DNA of 64,000 bases from Streptomyces sp. T12 (lineage in GTDB: Bacteria > Actinomycetota > Actinomycetes > Streptomycetales > Streptomycetaceae), in NCBI RefSeq assembly GCF_028736035.1, contig NZ_CP117866.1, positions 4,898,001-4,962,000 of the forward strand, written 5' to 3'. The number at the start of each line of letters is the position of its first letter. Within the stretch, counting starts at the first letter, position 1. The translations under genes were made by a program, and so were the position numbers. The notes under the pieces were generated by a model. The model was not told the DNA's origin. It saw nothing but the letters and a program-made list of their open reading frames with translations, and ran no database searches. Shown here one piece after another: positions 33,360 to 41,558 of this stretch.

Positions 33360-33703
33360 TCGCCGGGCTCCAGGTCTCGCACGCGGTAGCGAATCTTCGC
33401 CGCCTCTTCCAGGCATGCCCTCGCCTCGGCGATGTCGGTGGAGTCCACGGCACGGCGTTCGAGATCGAGCACGTGCGCGTCCAGCTGGGGGTCACGGGCG
33501 ATGGCGTACTCACCCCACCAACGGGCCATGAAGGCAGGCACGGGGCCAAGATTGAATGCGTCGGCGATGGCCCATTTCCAGTGCTCATCGAAGTCGGGGA
33601 GGAGCTGGGGGGCATGCAGGGCGATGGCCTCACGCAGCGCCTTCGGAGTCCGCTCGGGCATGGGGGGGACGACGGGACCGGGTTCCGCAGCGTGGGCAGC
33701 CAT
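33356..33703 (-). CDS. DUF6247-like putative antitoxin (pair 1)
   Basis: A 115-residue protein from the ATG at 33703 behind GGAGGA. The core RTPKALREAIALHAPQLLPD, FDEHWKWAIADAF and FMARWWGEYAIA resembles RTPEAIRAALQRRPDWLQAF, FEQDWLSAAADF and VTEKWFPFACA in the protein at 35810-36136. Both are followed, with overlap, by a small RelE-like protein. The family looks like DUF6247, as I recall it. An antitoxin role is inference from this repeated arrangement. Confidence 0.62.
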   Translation of the reverse strand: MAAHAAEPGPVVPPMPERTPKALREAIALHAPQLLPDFDEHWKWAIADAFNLGPVPAFMARWWGEYAIARDPQLDAHVLDLERRAVDSTDIAEARACLEEAAKIRYRVRDLEPGE

Positions 33704-33838
33704 GATCGATGTCCTCCTTCGACTCGCCGTGTCTACGACCATAACCGCCTCGTACTCCATGGATCAGTCGTTCGTGTCGGGGTCACGAGATCCAGCGTGC
33801 AGGCGGGGCGCCTCGAACATCAGGACTTCGGGCATATG

Positions 33839-33958
33839 TCATCCGAATGTGCGCGGACACGTCTCTCGCTTGACAGCCGCGACCTCGACGCAGTTGTTGT
33901 CTCCCCCGTCGCTGTAGCTCGACTTGCGCCATGCAGCGGCGCTGAGATCGGGGGTCAC
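33839..33958 (-). pseudogene. truncated DUF397 copy
   Basis: A 39-residue frame from a GTG at 33958 that overlaps the stop of the intact DUF397 gene. Its first 28 residues (TPDLSAAAWRKSSYSDGGDN, NCVEVA) copy the N-terminal half of that neighbour. It then diverges into AVKRETCPRTFG and stops. The C-terminal half of the domain (VRDSK, W..F) is gone. It is a tandem duplicate that has been truncated or is decaying. Confidence 0.65.
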
Positions 33959-34158
33959 GAGGAGCCCTTCACGTCGTGCACGAACGCGGACCAGGACGAC
34001 GCGCCAAAGACGAGGACGCCACCGTGAGGGACCTTGCTGTCGCGGACCGGGACGACGCCGGCGTAGCCGTCGGCAACCTCGACGCAGTTGTTGGCTCCCC
34101 CTTCGCTGTAGCTCGACTTGCGCCAGTCAGCGGTGCTGAGATCGGGGGTGTGCTTCAT
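33955..34158 (-). CDS. DUF397 domain protein
   Basis: A 67-residue protein with the family layout: LSTADWRKSSYSEGGANNCV, EVADGYAGVVPVRDSKVPHG, and the ending WSAFVHDVKG. DUF397 proteins lie next to XRE/DUF5753 regulators in Streptomyces (WhiJ- and AbaA-like loci) and are thought to modulate them; some pairs behave like toxin-antitoxin modules. Its ATG overlaps the stop of the regulator (ATGA), so translation is coupled. Confidence 0.92.
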   Translation of the reverse strand: MKHTPDLSTADWRKSSYSEGGANNCVEVADGYAGVVPVRDSKVPHGGVLVFGASSWSAFVHDVKGSS

Positions 34159-34979
34159 GACTTGTGCTCCTCCAGTACGTCCCTGATGAACGTCAGCGAG
34201 TCCGACGGGGACAGCGCCAGATCCCGAAGCCGATCGTAGGACAAGCGGCGCCGTAGAACGCTGTCCGGTTCTTCGATCAGCCGACTGCAACCGTTGCCCT
34301 CCGTGTAGGCAACGCCACTGCCGTCCTTCTGCCACAGCAGGGTCAGCGATCCGTCCATATGGTGATGGACTCCGGCGGCGAAGGGCAGTACCTGAAGCGT
34401 CACGTTCGACCGCATCGCGACGGTCTCGATGTGAAGCAACTGCTCCTCCCAGGTCTTGGGGAGGGCCGCGGGACGCCGGAACGCGGTCTCATCCACGATG
34501 ATGCGGACGCTCGGCTCCGGCTTCTGCCGCAACAGATATTGCCGTCCGATACGAGCCGCCACCTGTTCCTCGACCCACTCGTCGTCCTCCAGTGTTGTCT
34601 GGGGCCCAGACAACACCTCCCGGGCGAAGTCCTCGGTCTGCAGGAGTCCCGGCACACCCGGCGTGAACATCCACATGATCCGTGCCGTCGCCTCCAGTTC
34701 CATGAACCGCTTGAACTGGTCCATGAACGCGTCCAGCCGCGCCGCGTTCCAGTGCCGAACCAGCAGGTCACCGGCCCCGTAATACCCGTCCAGGTCCTCC
34801 ATGACCGTCACCTTGGACAGCCGCTCCCCGGACTCCAGCCGACTCAGATAGCTCTTGTCGTACCCGGTGTCATCGGCCAGCTGCCCCAGCGTCTTACCCG
34901 CCTTCTCCCGAAGGAACTTCAGCGTCCGCCCCAGCACAGCACGCCCCGACTCCCGCTCTCCGTCAACGACTTCGCCCAC
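34155..34979 (-). CDS. XRE/DUF5753 regulator (WhiJ-like)
   Basis: A 274-residue regulator. The N-terminal helix-turn-helix is at about residues 13-70 (LGRTLKFLREKAGKTLGQLA, DKSYLSRLESGERL). The DUF5753 domain follows with WMFTPGVPGLLQTEDFAREV, VRIIVDETAFRRP and VTLQVLPFAAGVHHHMDGSL. The GTG at 34979 follows GGGGAGGGG. A palindrome of GTTGTCTGG half-sites lies 14 bp upstream, and a second lies within the gene at 34592-34616. WhiJ-like loci influence development in Streptomyces. A DUF397 partner follows. Confidence 0.9.
   Translation of the reverse strand: MGEVVDGERESGRAVLGRTLKFLREKAGKTLGQLADDTGYDKSYLSRLESGERLSKVTVMEDLDGYYGAGDLLVRHWNAARLDAFMDQFKRFMELEATARIMWMFTPGVPGLLQTEDFAREVLSGPQTTLEDDEWVEEQVAARIGRQYLLRQKPEPSVRIIVDETAFRRPAALPKTWEEQLLHIETVAMRSNVTLQVLPFAAGVHHHMDGSLTLLWQKDGSGVAYTEGNGCSRLIEEPDSVLRRRLSYDRLRDLALSPSDSLTFIRDVLEEHKS
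34592..34616. promoter_or_regulatory. intragenic palindrome matching the XRE operator
   Basis: GTGTTGTCTGGG and CCCAGACAACAC are perfect 12-bp arms around one central base. The core TTGTCTGG...CCAGACAA is the same as in the palindrome upstream of the gene, but with a 3-nt instead of 4-nt spacer. It lies within the DUF5753 coding region. Confidence 0.55.
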
Positions 34980-34992
34980 GTCACCCCTCCCC

Positions 34993-35014
34993 GTTGCCTG
35001 GCGCGCCAGACAAC
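34993..35014. promoter_or_regulatory. palindromic operator upstream of the XRE/DUF5753 gene
   Basis: GTTGCCTGG, CGCG, CCAGACAAC: 9-bp arms with one mismatch around a CGCG centre that is itself symmetric. It sits 14-35 bp before the GTG start, where it would block transcription initiation or elongation. Autoregulation is inferred. Confidence 0.6.
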
Positions 35015-35163
35015 ACCAAACCTCTTCCGCAGCGTACGCCGCACCTGTGACGATCGAGGCACGAACGGTAATCACCGCTCGTCAGACCCCTGTCATGCCA
35101 AGACCCCCGCGACCGATGCAGCTCGGTCCGGGGGCGTGGCCGACGCTTACAAGGAGCGCCGAC

Positions 35164-35403
35164 ATGCGCGAACGTACCGCCCGGCTCATCGAATCGCTAC
35201 TGCTCGCACTCGTTCGAGCGTTACTGCCGCCCCAGGGACGCCACCGAGCAGCCCCGCCGCCCCAACCCCCTTTCTCCCAACGGCCGTTGGCGACTCAGCC
35301 CCGCCACCCCACCCACGTGTGCCCCTGCGAGCGCGAACGGATCCTGCAACGCCGCCGCGCTCACTGGATCGCCGCCTACGGCAACCAGGAGGTCTCCGCA
35401 TGA
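35164..35403 (+). CDS. small hypothetical protein of XRE/DUF397 loci
   Basis: A 79-residue protein from the ATG at 35164 behind AAGGAGCG. The N-terminal amphipathic helix is MRERTARLIESLLLALVRAL. A Pro/Gln/Arg middle follows, then a C-terminal CPCERERILQRRRAHWIAAY with two cysteines. I recall similar proteins beside XRE regulators in many streptomycetes, but no function. Its stop overlaps the start of the next gene, forming a two-gene operon divergent from the XRE regulator. Confidence 0.65.
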   Translation: MRERTARLIESLLLALVRALLPPQGRHRAAPPPQPPFSQRPLATQPRHPTHVCPCERERILQRRRAHWIAAYGNQEVSA

Positions 35404-35717
35404 GCGTCACCGAAGAGCCATCGGCACCGGACAGCTGCGAACTCCGCCTCCTCCCCTGGACCGCCCCCGACGGCAAACCCTGCTACCTCAGCACGGACAA
35501 CCACGACAGCAGGCTCTCCCGCCTCGCCGACGACGTGGAGGCGACCCAACTGGGCTCGGGGGATCACGTACTCGTCGGCGCCAGAGCCGTCCTCGCCGAC
35601 GCCAAGGCAGGCGAGTACGCGGTCCGCTTCGCGCTCACTCGCGCCACGGAGTCCCTGGAGGACGTACTCCGTATCGCGGTCAGCCGAGGTGAACGCATCG
35701 AGGCGGGTGACAGGTGA
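35400..35717 (+). CDS. hypothetical protein of XRE/DUF397 loci
   Basis: A 105-residue protein whose ATG overlaps the preceding stop (ATGA). The conserved-looking segment is LRLLPWTAPDGKPCYLSTDN, then SRLSRLADDVEATQLGSGD and YAVRFALTRATESLEDVLRI. Proteins of this type accompany XRE regulators in Streptomyces. No catalytic motif is seen. It ends about 90 bp before the second toxin-antitoxin-like pair. Confidence 0.7.
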   Translation: MSVTEEPSAPDSCELRLLPWTAPDGKPCYLSTDNHDSRLSRLADDVEATQLGSGDHVLVGARAVLADAKAGEYAVRFALTRATESLEDVLRIAVSRGERIEAGDR

Positions 35718-35809
35718 CACGCTCATCCATCGCCACCGGACACCTCTCGCGTTCTACCGTGGACCTCCGGCCACCACGTCTCACCCCAGCCGGAGAAGAG
35801 GAACCGATC

Positions 35810-36136
35810 ATGGCCCATGAGGTGGATCCCCACTCCTGCGAGAGAACCCCCGAGGCGATCCGCGCGGCCCTGCAGCGCCGTCCGGACTGGCTGCAGGCTT
35901 TCGAGCAGGACTGGCTCAGCGCGGCGGCCGACTTCGATCAGGCGGCGCTCGACGCCGTGACCGAAAAGTGGTTCCCCTTCGCCTGCGCCTGCGCCACGCC
36001 CGGCTATCTGGACGAGGTGGAGCAGACCGTCAAGAGGGTGACCGAGGGCGACACCGAAGGCATGGTGTTCCGCGACGCGGAGGGCAACGCCTACGACGCC
36101 GACAATCGGCCCATTGACGCAGGTAGGTGTGGGTGA
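35810..36136 (+). CDS. DUF6247-like putative antitoxin (pair 2)
   Basis: A 108-residue acidic protein from the ATG at 35810 behind AGAGGAA. RTPEAIRAALQRRPDWLQAF and FEQDWLSAAADFDQAALDAV resemble the antitoxin candidate of pair 1 at 33356-33703. It ends in a polar tail. Its stop overlaps the GTG of the next, RelE-like, gene. The antitoxin role is inferred from gene order and the repeated arrangement. Confidence 0.65.
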   Translation: MAHEVDPHSCERTPEAIRAALQRRPDWLQAFEQDWLSAAADFDQAALDAVTEKWFPFACACATPGYLDEVEQTVKRVTEGDTEGMVFRDAEGNAYDADNRPIDAGRCG

Positions 36137-36372
36137 GCGCCTATGCGATCAGGTATGCCGAACGAGCGGCTCAGCGGAAGGCGGCGCTGAACCCGTCCCA
36201 GCGCGCGTCCCTGGACGATCTTGAGAAGCGGCTCAGCCTCAACCCCTTCGGCCCGCCCGCGATCAGCAACCGAGACAACAGCTGGTCAGCTGCATTCGCA
36301 GGCGGCTTCATCACCTACATCGTGTCCAACCGCCATGTCGTGATCAACGTCGTCGACCTGGTCGTCCTCTGA
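36133..36372 (+). CDS. RelE/ParE-like toxin candidate (pair 2)
   Basis: A 79-residue protein from the GTG at 36133, overlapping the upstream stop (GTGA) and preceded by AGGTAGGTG. Layout is that of a RelE-type fold: strand AYAIRYAERAAQRKA, helix SQRASLDDLEKRLSLNPFGP, then strands WSAAFAGGFITYIVS and HVVINVVDLVVL. The final strand pattern is typical of RelE/ParE proteins. Catalytic residues cannot be assigned. Together with the gene before it, it looks like a toxin-antitoxin pair. Confidence 0.68.
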   Translation: MSAYAIRYAERAAQRKAALNPSQRASLDDLEKRLSLNPFGPPAISNRDNSWSAAFAGGFITYIVSNRHVVINVVDLVVL

Positions 36373-36855
36373 TCGCTCCGAGGCACCCTCGGACCCCGCC
36401 CCCACCCACTCAGGGTCGGCCGATCGGCCGAGGGGCGGCCAGGGGAGCAGGCAGGACCCGGCCTTTCGGCCGAGGCGCATCAAAGGCGAGGGACGCGACA
36501 GTTGGTGGTGCGGCGCCCGGCCCGACGCCCTCCCCCCGGACCGGGCCGGGCGCCGGCGCGGAACATGATCGCGAACGCATACGGCAACGGCCACGGTTCC
36601 CTGCCGCGCACCCGACGTCCACGGTCGCGGCGAAGGGGTCCGTACCGCCCAGGGGGCCGCGAATTCATGTGAAGCGGCAGCAGGCCAAAGCCAGGAAAAA
36701 CCCGACAGACACCCCCACCCAGCTGTCGATGTCCTGTCATCCTCACCTGATCCCGACCCTACCCACGAGTTCTCTGCAATCTTCCTGGCTGTCAGACAGG
36801 TGCCGGACGTACCAGTCGGCGCCTGTGCACAGCAGACAGGAGTGAGCCAACCCCC
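36373..36855. other. 483-bp intergenic region
   Basis: No convincing gene is seen. It includes the palindrome TCGGCCGATCGGCCGA near 36416 and a C-rich segment. An AT-richer stretch follows from about 36740 to the start of the secreted protein, with the small palindrome CTGTCAGACAG at 36790-36800. AGGAGTGAG lies 14 nt before the ATG at 36856. The promoter of that gene should be in the last 120 bp, but I could not fix its hexamers. Confidence 0.5.
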
Positions 36856-37743
36856 ATGCGACTCATTCGCAAATCGAAGCTCAGGAAGAGCGCCAGGAAC
36901 GGCGTCAAGAAGAGCGCCCTGATCACCGCCTCCACCGCCCTCGCCATAGCCGGCGTGCTGGCCGGCACCGGAACCGCGCAGGCGGCCGGGAACGGGCCGG
37001 GCGGCGCGTCGAACATCCGGGGTACCGACCCCGGCAACACCGACCTGATGATCGAGCGGCTCTGCAACCAGGAGGGGAGCCTGACCGGCGTCTACGGCGC
37101 CTACAACGTCGACACCGGCGAGTTCAAGACGCAGGACGAGTACCTGCGGGACGTCTTCGGGCTGTGGACGCCCGCCGGGCCGTGGGAGCTGTTCCGCGGC
37201 TGGTGCGGTTACGCCGAGGCGTCCACCTGGTCCACCAAGGGCGCGACGGTCCGCACCTCGCCGTGGATCGGCAACCGCGGTTCGAAGGACGACAAGGAGA
37301 CCTTCGTCAGCAGCTACGGCACCAAGACGTTCGCCAAGAAGAGCGTCGGCGGCACCATCGGCCTGTCCCTCGCCAAGAGCATCTTCTCGGGCAGTGTGGG
37401 CGGCAGCGCCGGCTACGAATGGGGCTGGGAGAAGGAGTCCAAGTTCGAGCGCCGCAGCGAGAAGACCATCCCGCCGTGCACCCAGGTCGCCGTGACCTGG
37501 ACGCCGTACCAGCGCGTGGTGCGCGTGAACCCGGTCTTCTACGTCGAGGACTACCAGTGGAACAAGGGTGACGGCGACGTCACCACGCACACCTGGCGCG
37601 GCCGGGACGCGAGCTGGAAGACGATCTACTCGTACGGCTACTACATCGACGGCGTCTCCGACAAGCTCCTGCCCAACGGGCAGCCCGACGGCCGCGAGGA
37701 CAAGGTGGAGGAGAAGCTGGACCCCGGCACCTGCGCCAAGTAG
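36856..37743 (+). CDS. secreted protein, possible beta-pore-forming fold
   Basis: A 295-residue protein with a long twin-basic-poor signal peptide (MRLIRKSKLRKSARNGVKKS, hydrophobic core, cleavage after AQA). The mature protein has four cysteines. A Ser/Gly/Thr-rich amphipathic stretch at about residues 165-195 (KKSVGGTIGLSLAKSIFSGS, VGGSAGYEWGWEKES) is followed by PPCTQVAVTWTPYQ and NPVFYVEDYQW. This alternation resembles the insertion loop and strands of aerolysin/MTX2-like proteins, but the likeness is only structural pattern, seen by eye. No family is recognised. It stands alone with its own promoter region. Confidence 0.75.
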   Translation: MRLIRKSKLRKSARNGVKKSALITASTALAIAGVLAGTGTAQAAGNGPGGASNIRGTDPGNTDLMIERLCNQEGSLTGVYGAYNVDTGEFKTQDEYLRDVFGLWTPAGPWELFRGWCGYAEASTWSTKGATVRTSPWIGNRGSKDDKETFVSSYGTKTFAKKSVGGTIGLSLAKSIFSGSVGGSAGYEWGWEKESKFERRSEKTIPPCTQVAVTWTPYQRVVRVNPVFYVEDYQWNKGDGDVTTHTWRGRDASWKTIYSYGYYIDGVSDKLLPNGQPDGREDKVEEKLDPGTCAK

Positions 37744-37844
37744 GGGTCCCCAGGCGCCACTTGGCGTACTTTCTCACCCAAGGCGGCCGGGAACGTGATC
37801 CACTTCCCGGCCGTTTCTCCTTACGCTTGAGGCGAGGGGGAGCC

Positions 37845-38267
37845 ATGTCGAAGAACTCGTCACCGAAGATCGCCCTGTGGATCACCGCGGGTCTCCTGTT
37901 CACGGCCGGAGCCGTCTCGCTCCTCGTCGTGGCGGCGACCTCGGGGTCGCACGGGACTCCTCCCTCCGGGCACGCGTCGACCAGTTGGTACACCACGCAG
38001 CCGCCGTACACGGGTGATCCCGGCGCCACCGAGGAACCGACCGCACCCGGTGAACCGACCCCTGTCACCGTGGTGACCCAGACCGTCGTCGCGGTTAACC
38101 CGGGTGGCGGCGGAGGCGACGGCCCCGGCTCACTGATCGCGGCCTTCGGCTCCCTGTTGAGCGATGCGGCAGCGGTCGGCACCCTGCTCCACGCCGTCCA
38201 TCTGAGCCGGCAGAACCGCAACGCCACGGCGAGGGACGACGACACGACTCCGGCTCCGTCCTCGTAG
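37845..38267 (+). CDS. small membrane protein with extracellular Pro/Thr-rich tail
   Basis: A 140-residue protein from the ATG at 37845 behind GAGGGGGA. A membrane helix lies at about residues 8-30 (IALWITAGLLFTAGAVSLLV). A Thr/Pro/Gly-rich linker follows, then a second hydrophobic segment (GSLIAAFGSLLSDAAAVGTL) and a polar tail. No family recognised. It sits between two secreted-protein genes in the same direction. Confidence 0.68.
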   Translation: MSKNSSPKIALWITAGLLFTAGAVSLLVVAATSGSHGTPPSGHASTSWYTTQPPYTGDPGATEEPTAPGEPTPVTVVTQTVVAVNPGGGGGDGPGSLIAAFGSLLSDAAAVGTLLHAVHLSRQNRNATARDDDTTPAPSS

Positions 38268-38367
38268 GCGCCGCAAAAGCACGTCCGAGCACGGCAACCT
38301 TTCGCTCCACAGCTTCGACAGGCAAGTGACTTGAGCCCCCCACCACTTGACCTGAACGGAAGCAGCC

Positions 38368-40437
38368 GTGACTGAAACCCGCAACCGGCCCCGGCACCGC
38401 AGAAGCAGGAGCGCGCTGGCGGTCGGTATCCCCCTCGCCCTGACCGCTGCCGGCACTCTGGCCTACGGCACGGACCTCGGCCTCTTCGGCGAGGACGCCC
38501 AGCAGAAGGCATCCGCCGCGACCACCGCCGCCCCCGCCTGGGCCACCGCCACCGCCGACGGCTTCGCGTCCGTCAACTCGCTTGGTCAGAACGGCACTTA
38601 TGGTGGCCGGGACGGTCAGATCGTGACCGTGAAGACGCAGGCCGACCTGGAGAAGTACGCGACGGCCGCGGAGCCCTACGTCATCGTCGTCGCCGGGACC
38701 ATCAACATGAACCCGGTGGGCAAGGAGATCAAGGTCCAGTCGGACAAGACCATCATCGGGTCCGGCACCTCCGGACACATCGTCGGCGGCGGCTTCTTCC
38801 TCGGCTCCGGCGTGCACAACGTGATCATCCGGAACCTGACCATCCGGGATGCGTACCAGGGCGTCTGGAACGACAAGGACCACGACTTCGACGCCATCCA
38901 GATGGACGGGGCTCATCACGTCTGGATCGACCACAACGATCTGCGGCACATGGCCGACGGTCTCATCGACGTGCGCAAGGACAGCACGAACGTGACCGTG
39001 TCCTGGAACAAGCTGAGCAACGACAACAAGGCCTTCGGCATCGGGTGGACCGAGAATGTCGTCACCGACATCACCATCCACCACAACTGGGTGCGTGAGA
39101 CGGAGCAGCGCAATCCCTCCACCGACAACGCCGCCCACGCGCACCTCTACAACAACTTCCTGGAGGACGTGGCGGGCACCGACATCAAGTCGTCGTACGG
39201 CAACTACTCGCGCGGCAAGACGAAGATGGTCCTGGAGAACTCCTACTTCCAGGGCATCAACAACCCCGTCATCAAGGACAGCACCGCGACCCTCGTCCAG
39301 CGCGGCAGCGTCTTCTCCGGCACCAGCGGGCGTAATGAGAGCGGGGGTACGGCCTTCGATCCGAAGGCGTACTACTCCTACACGCTCGACGCGGCGGCGA
39401 ACGTGCCGTCGCTCCTCAAGTCGGGTGCGGGACCGCGCAGTTCCCTCGGTACGACGACCGCGGCGGCGAGCACCAAGGCCGCCACGACCCTCACCGTCGC
39501 CAAGGACGGCAGCGGCCAGTACACGACCGTGCAGGCCGCCGTGAACGCCGTACCGGCGAACAACGCCTCGCGGGTCGTGATCGCGGTCAAGCCGGGCACG
39601 TACCGCGAGCTGGTCAAGGTCCCGGCCAACAAGCCGCACGTCACCATCCAGGGCACGGGCGGCAGCCGTAAGGACACGGTGATCGTCTACAACAACGCGG
39701 CCGGCACGCCCAAGCCGGGCGGCGGAACCTACGGCACCGGCGGCAGCGCCACCGTCGCCGTCGAGGCGGACGACTTCCAGGCCCGCAACCTGACGATCAA
39801 CAACGACTTCGACGAGAAGGCGAACCAGAGCCTGAACGGCCACCAGGCCGTCGCCCTGCGCACCGCCGCCGACAAGGTGTTCCTCGACGGCGTCATCGTC
39901 GGCGGCGACCAGGACACCCTGCTCGTGGACACCGCGTCCAAGGACAGGCTGGGCCGCGTCTACATGACGAACTCCTACGTCATCGGCAACGTCGACTTCA
40001 TCTTCGGCCGCGCGACCGCGGTGATCGACAAGTCCGTCATCACGTTGAAGAAGCGCTGGGACGGCACCTCGGCGGGTTATGTCACCGCCCCGTCGACCGC
40101 CGCGAACCGCAAGGGCATCCTCATCGCCAACTCCACGGTCAACGGCGATGTGTCCAACCGTTCCTTCTTCCTCGGCCGCAACTGGCACGCCGGCGGTGAC
40201 GCAACCCTCGACCCGCAGACCACGGTCCGCAACAGCACGCTGAGCGCCGCCGTCAAGACCACGCCCTGGTCGGACATGGGCGGCTTCTCCTGGAAGGACG
40301 ACCGCTTCGCCGAGTACAAGAACACCGGCGCGGGTGCCGGCAGCGCGAGCAGCGACCGCCCGCAGCTGACCGACGCCCAGGCCGGCGGCCAGGAGGTCGC
40401 GGACTGGTTGGGGGACTGGACGCCTTCGGCTTCCTGA
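38368..40437 (+). CDS. secreted pectate lyase / pectinesterase fusion
   Basis: A 689-residue secreted enzyme with two beta-helix domains. After a signal peptide (cleavage near AQQKASA), residues about 60-350 are a PL1 pectate lyase: DAIQMDGAHHVWIDHNDLRH and the calcium and arginine region DGLIDVRKDSTNVTVSWNK. Residues about 370-680 are a CE8 pectin methylesterase: GHQAVALRT, GGDQDTLLVDT, GNVDFIFGRATAVID with the two catalytic Asp, and LGRNWHAGG. Having demethylation and cleavage in one chain suits pectin degradation by a plant-litter or plant-associated streptomycete. The GTG at 38368 follows GGAAG. Confidence 0.93.
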   Translation: MTETRNRPRHRRSRSALAVGIPLALTAAGTLAYGTDLGLFGEDAQQKASAATTAAPAWATATADGFASVNSLGQNGTYGGRDGQIVTVKTQADLEKYATAAEPYVIVVAGTINMNPVGKEIKVQSDKTIIGSGTSGHIVGGGFFLGSGVHNVIIRNLTIRDAYQGVWNDKDHDFDAIQMDGAHHVWIDHNDLRHMADGLIDVRKDSTNVTVSWNKLSNDNKAFGIGWTENVVTDITIHHNWVRETEQRNPSTDNAAHAHLYNNFLEDVAGTDIKSSYGNYSRGKTKMVLENSYFQGINNPVIKDSTATLVQRGSVFSGTSGRNESGGTAFDPKAYYSYTLDAAANVPSLLKSGAGPRSSLGTTTAAASTKAATTLTVAKDGSGQYTTVQAAVNAVPANNASRVVIAVKPGTYRELVKVPANKPHVTIQGTGGSRKDTVIVYNNAAGTPKPGGGTYGTGGSATVAVEADDFQARNLTINNDFDEKANQSLNGHQAVALRTAADKVFLDGVIVGGDQDTLLVDTASKDRLGRVYMTNSYVIGNVDFIFGRATAVIDKSVITLKKRWDGTSAGYVTAPSTAANRKGILIANSTVNGDVSNRSFFLGRNWHAGGDATLDPQTTVRNSTLSAAVKTTPWSDMGGFSWKDDRFAEYKNTGAGAGSASSDRPQLTDAQAGGQEVADWLGDWTPSAS

Positions 40438-40518
40438 GGTCCTCCGGCAGCGTTCGGCGGCGTCGCGTCAACTCGGCCCCGGTGTCCTGGCTCAGACACC
40501 AGCCGCAAAGTAGGTCGT

Positions 40519-40544
40519 GGGTAGCGGGACGAGTTCCGCTACCC
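40519..40544. terminator. hairpin between convergent genes
   Basis: GGGTAGCGG (40519-40527) and CCGCTACCC (40536-40544) form a perfect 9-bp stem with an 8-nt loop. It lies between the stops of the pectinase and the NmrA-like gene, so it can serve both. Confidence 0.55.
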
Positions 40545-40630
40545 CGTCCGGGGCGCCGTTGTAGGTCTGATCGAGTGATCGAGGCCAAAGGGGTGGGCGT
40601 TCGGCAAGAGTGGTCGCGGACGCGGGCCTG

Positions 40631-41551
40631 TCACCGGTGCTGTGCGGTGCGCAGTTCGTCGGTGAACCGGGCGAGGGCCTCCTCGGCCGTGGGGACGGGG
40701 CCGAACAGCTGCTCCTGGCGGCGGGGGTCGGCGACGTAGCGTCCGGTCTCGAACCAGCGGAACATCGCGGCCATGTCCTTGATCAGGGGCATGAAGCGGC
40801 TGGCGACGGCTCCTGCGGCGCGGGCGACGGCGGACGGGACGGCCCACACCTTGATCTTCTTTCCGGCCCGGCCGCCCATCACGTCGGCCACCTCTCGCAT
40901 GCTGACCGGACGGTCCCAACCGATGTCGATCCGCTCACCGGCCTCGGCCTCGGCGTCGACGGCGGCTGCCAGGTACCCCGCGAGATCGGAGGTGTGGACG
41001 AAGGTCAGCGGGACGGTGGCCTTGCCGATCCACACCATGCGGCCCTTGTCGACCGGGTCGCCCGCCATGCTCGCGACCTGGTCGAGGAACGCCCCCGGGC
41101 GCAGGGCGACGAACGGGACGCCGAGCTGTTCGAGCTTGTCCTCGGCGAGCTTCTTGTGCCAGAAGTGCGGGACATCGGGCGTCTGATCGCTGGTGAGGAT
41201 GCTGGTCAGGACGAACCGCCGGATGCCGGTGCGGTGGGCGGCCTCGGCGAGGTTGGCGTTGCCGATGGTGTCGATGTCGTTGGCGTTCTTGCCGCCGCGG
41301 GTGTAGCCGGCGGCGGTGGTGATGACGGCGTCGGCGCCGTTCATGGCGGCCACGAGCGAGTCGACGTTGAGCATGTCGCCGCGGGCGATCTCCACACCCC
41401 GGCTTTCGAGCCGGCCGGCGTCGCTGGCCGGCCTCACCAGGGCGCGGACGTTCTTGCCGCGCTTGAGTAGTTCGTCGACGACCTTGCTCCCCAGGGAGCC
41501 GGTCGCCCCGACGACGAGGACCGGGAGGATGGTTGACTCGGTGACAGGCAT
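40631..41551 (-). CDS. NmrA/SDR-family NAD(P)-binding protein
   Basis: A 306-residue atypical SDR. The cofactor motif is VLVVGATGSLGSKVVDELLK (about residues 12-31), and NVRALVRPASDAGRL indicates NADP preference. FVLTSILTSDQTPD and the later LRPGAFLDQ replace the classical catalytic pair, as in NmrA-like proteins. The ATG at 41551 is chosen over one 18 nt upstream, as GGAAAGTGAG precedes it. It is the last gene of a four-gene operon (quinone oxidoreductase, OYE, MarR, NmrA), 7 bp after the MarR stop. Confidence 0.88.
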   Translation of the reverse strand: MPVTESTILPVLVVGATGSLGSKVVDELLKRGKNVRALVRPASDAGRLESRGVEIARGDMLNVDSLVAAMNGADAVITTAAGYTRGGKNANDIDTIGNANLAEAAHRTGIRRFVLTSILTSDQTPDVPHFWHKKLAEDKLEQLGVPFVALRPGAFLDQVASMAGDPVDKGRMVWIGKATVPLTFVHTSDLAGYLAAAVDAEAEAGERIDIGWDRPVSMREVADVMGGRAGKKIKVWAVPSAVARAAGAVASRFMPLIKDMAAMFRWFETGRYVADPRRQEQLFGPVPTAEEALARFTDELRTAQHR

Positions 41552-41558
41552 GGGAGTC

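Noticed and set aside
36286..37590. A long minus-strand open frame opposite the secreted protein
   Set aside because: It has an Arg/Gly/Ala-rich composition without any motif. The plus strand has a signal peptide and ribosome-binding site.
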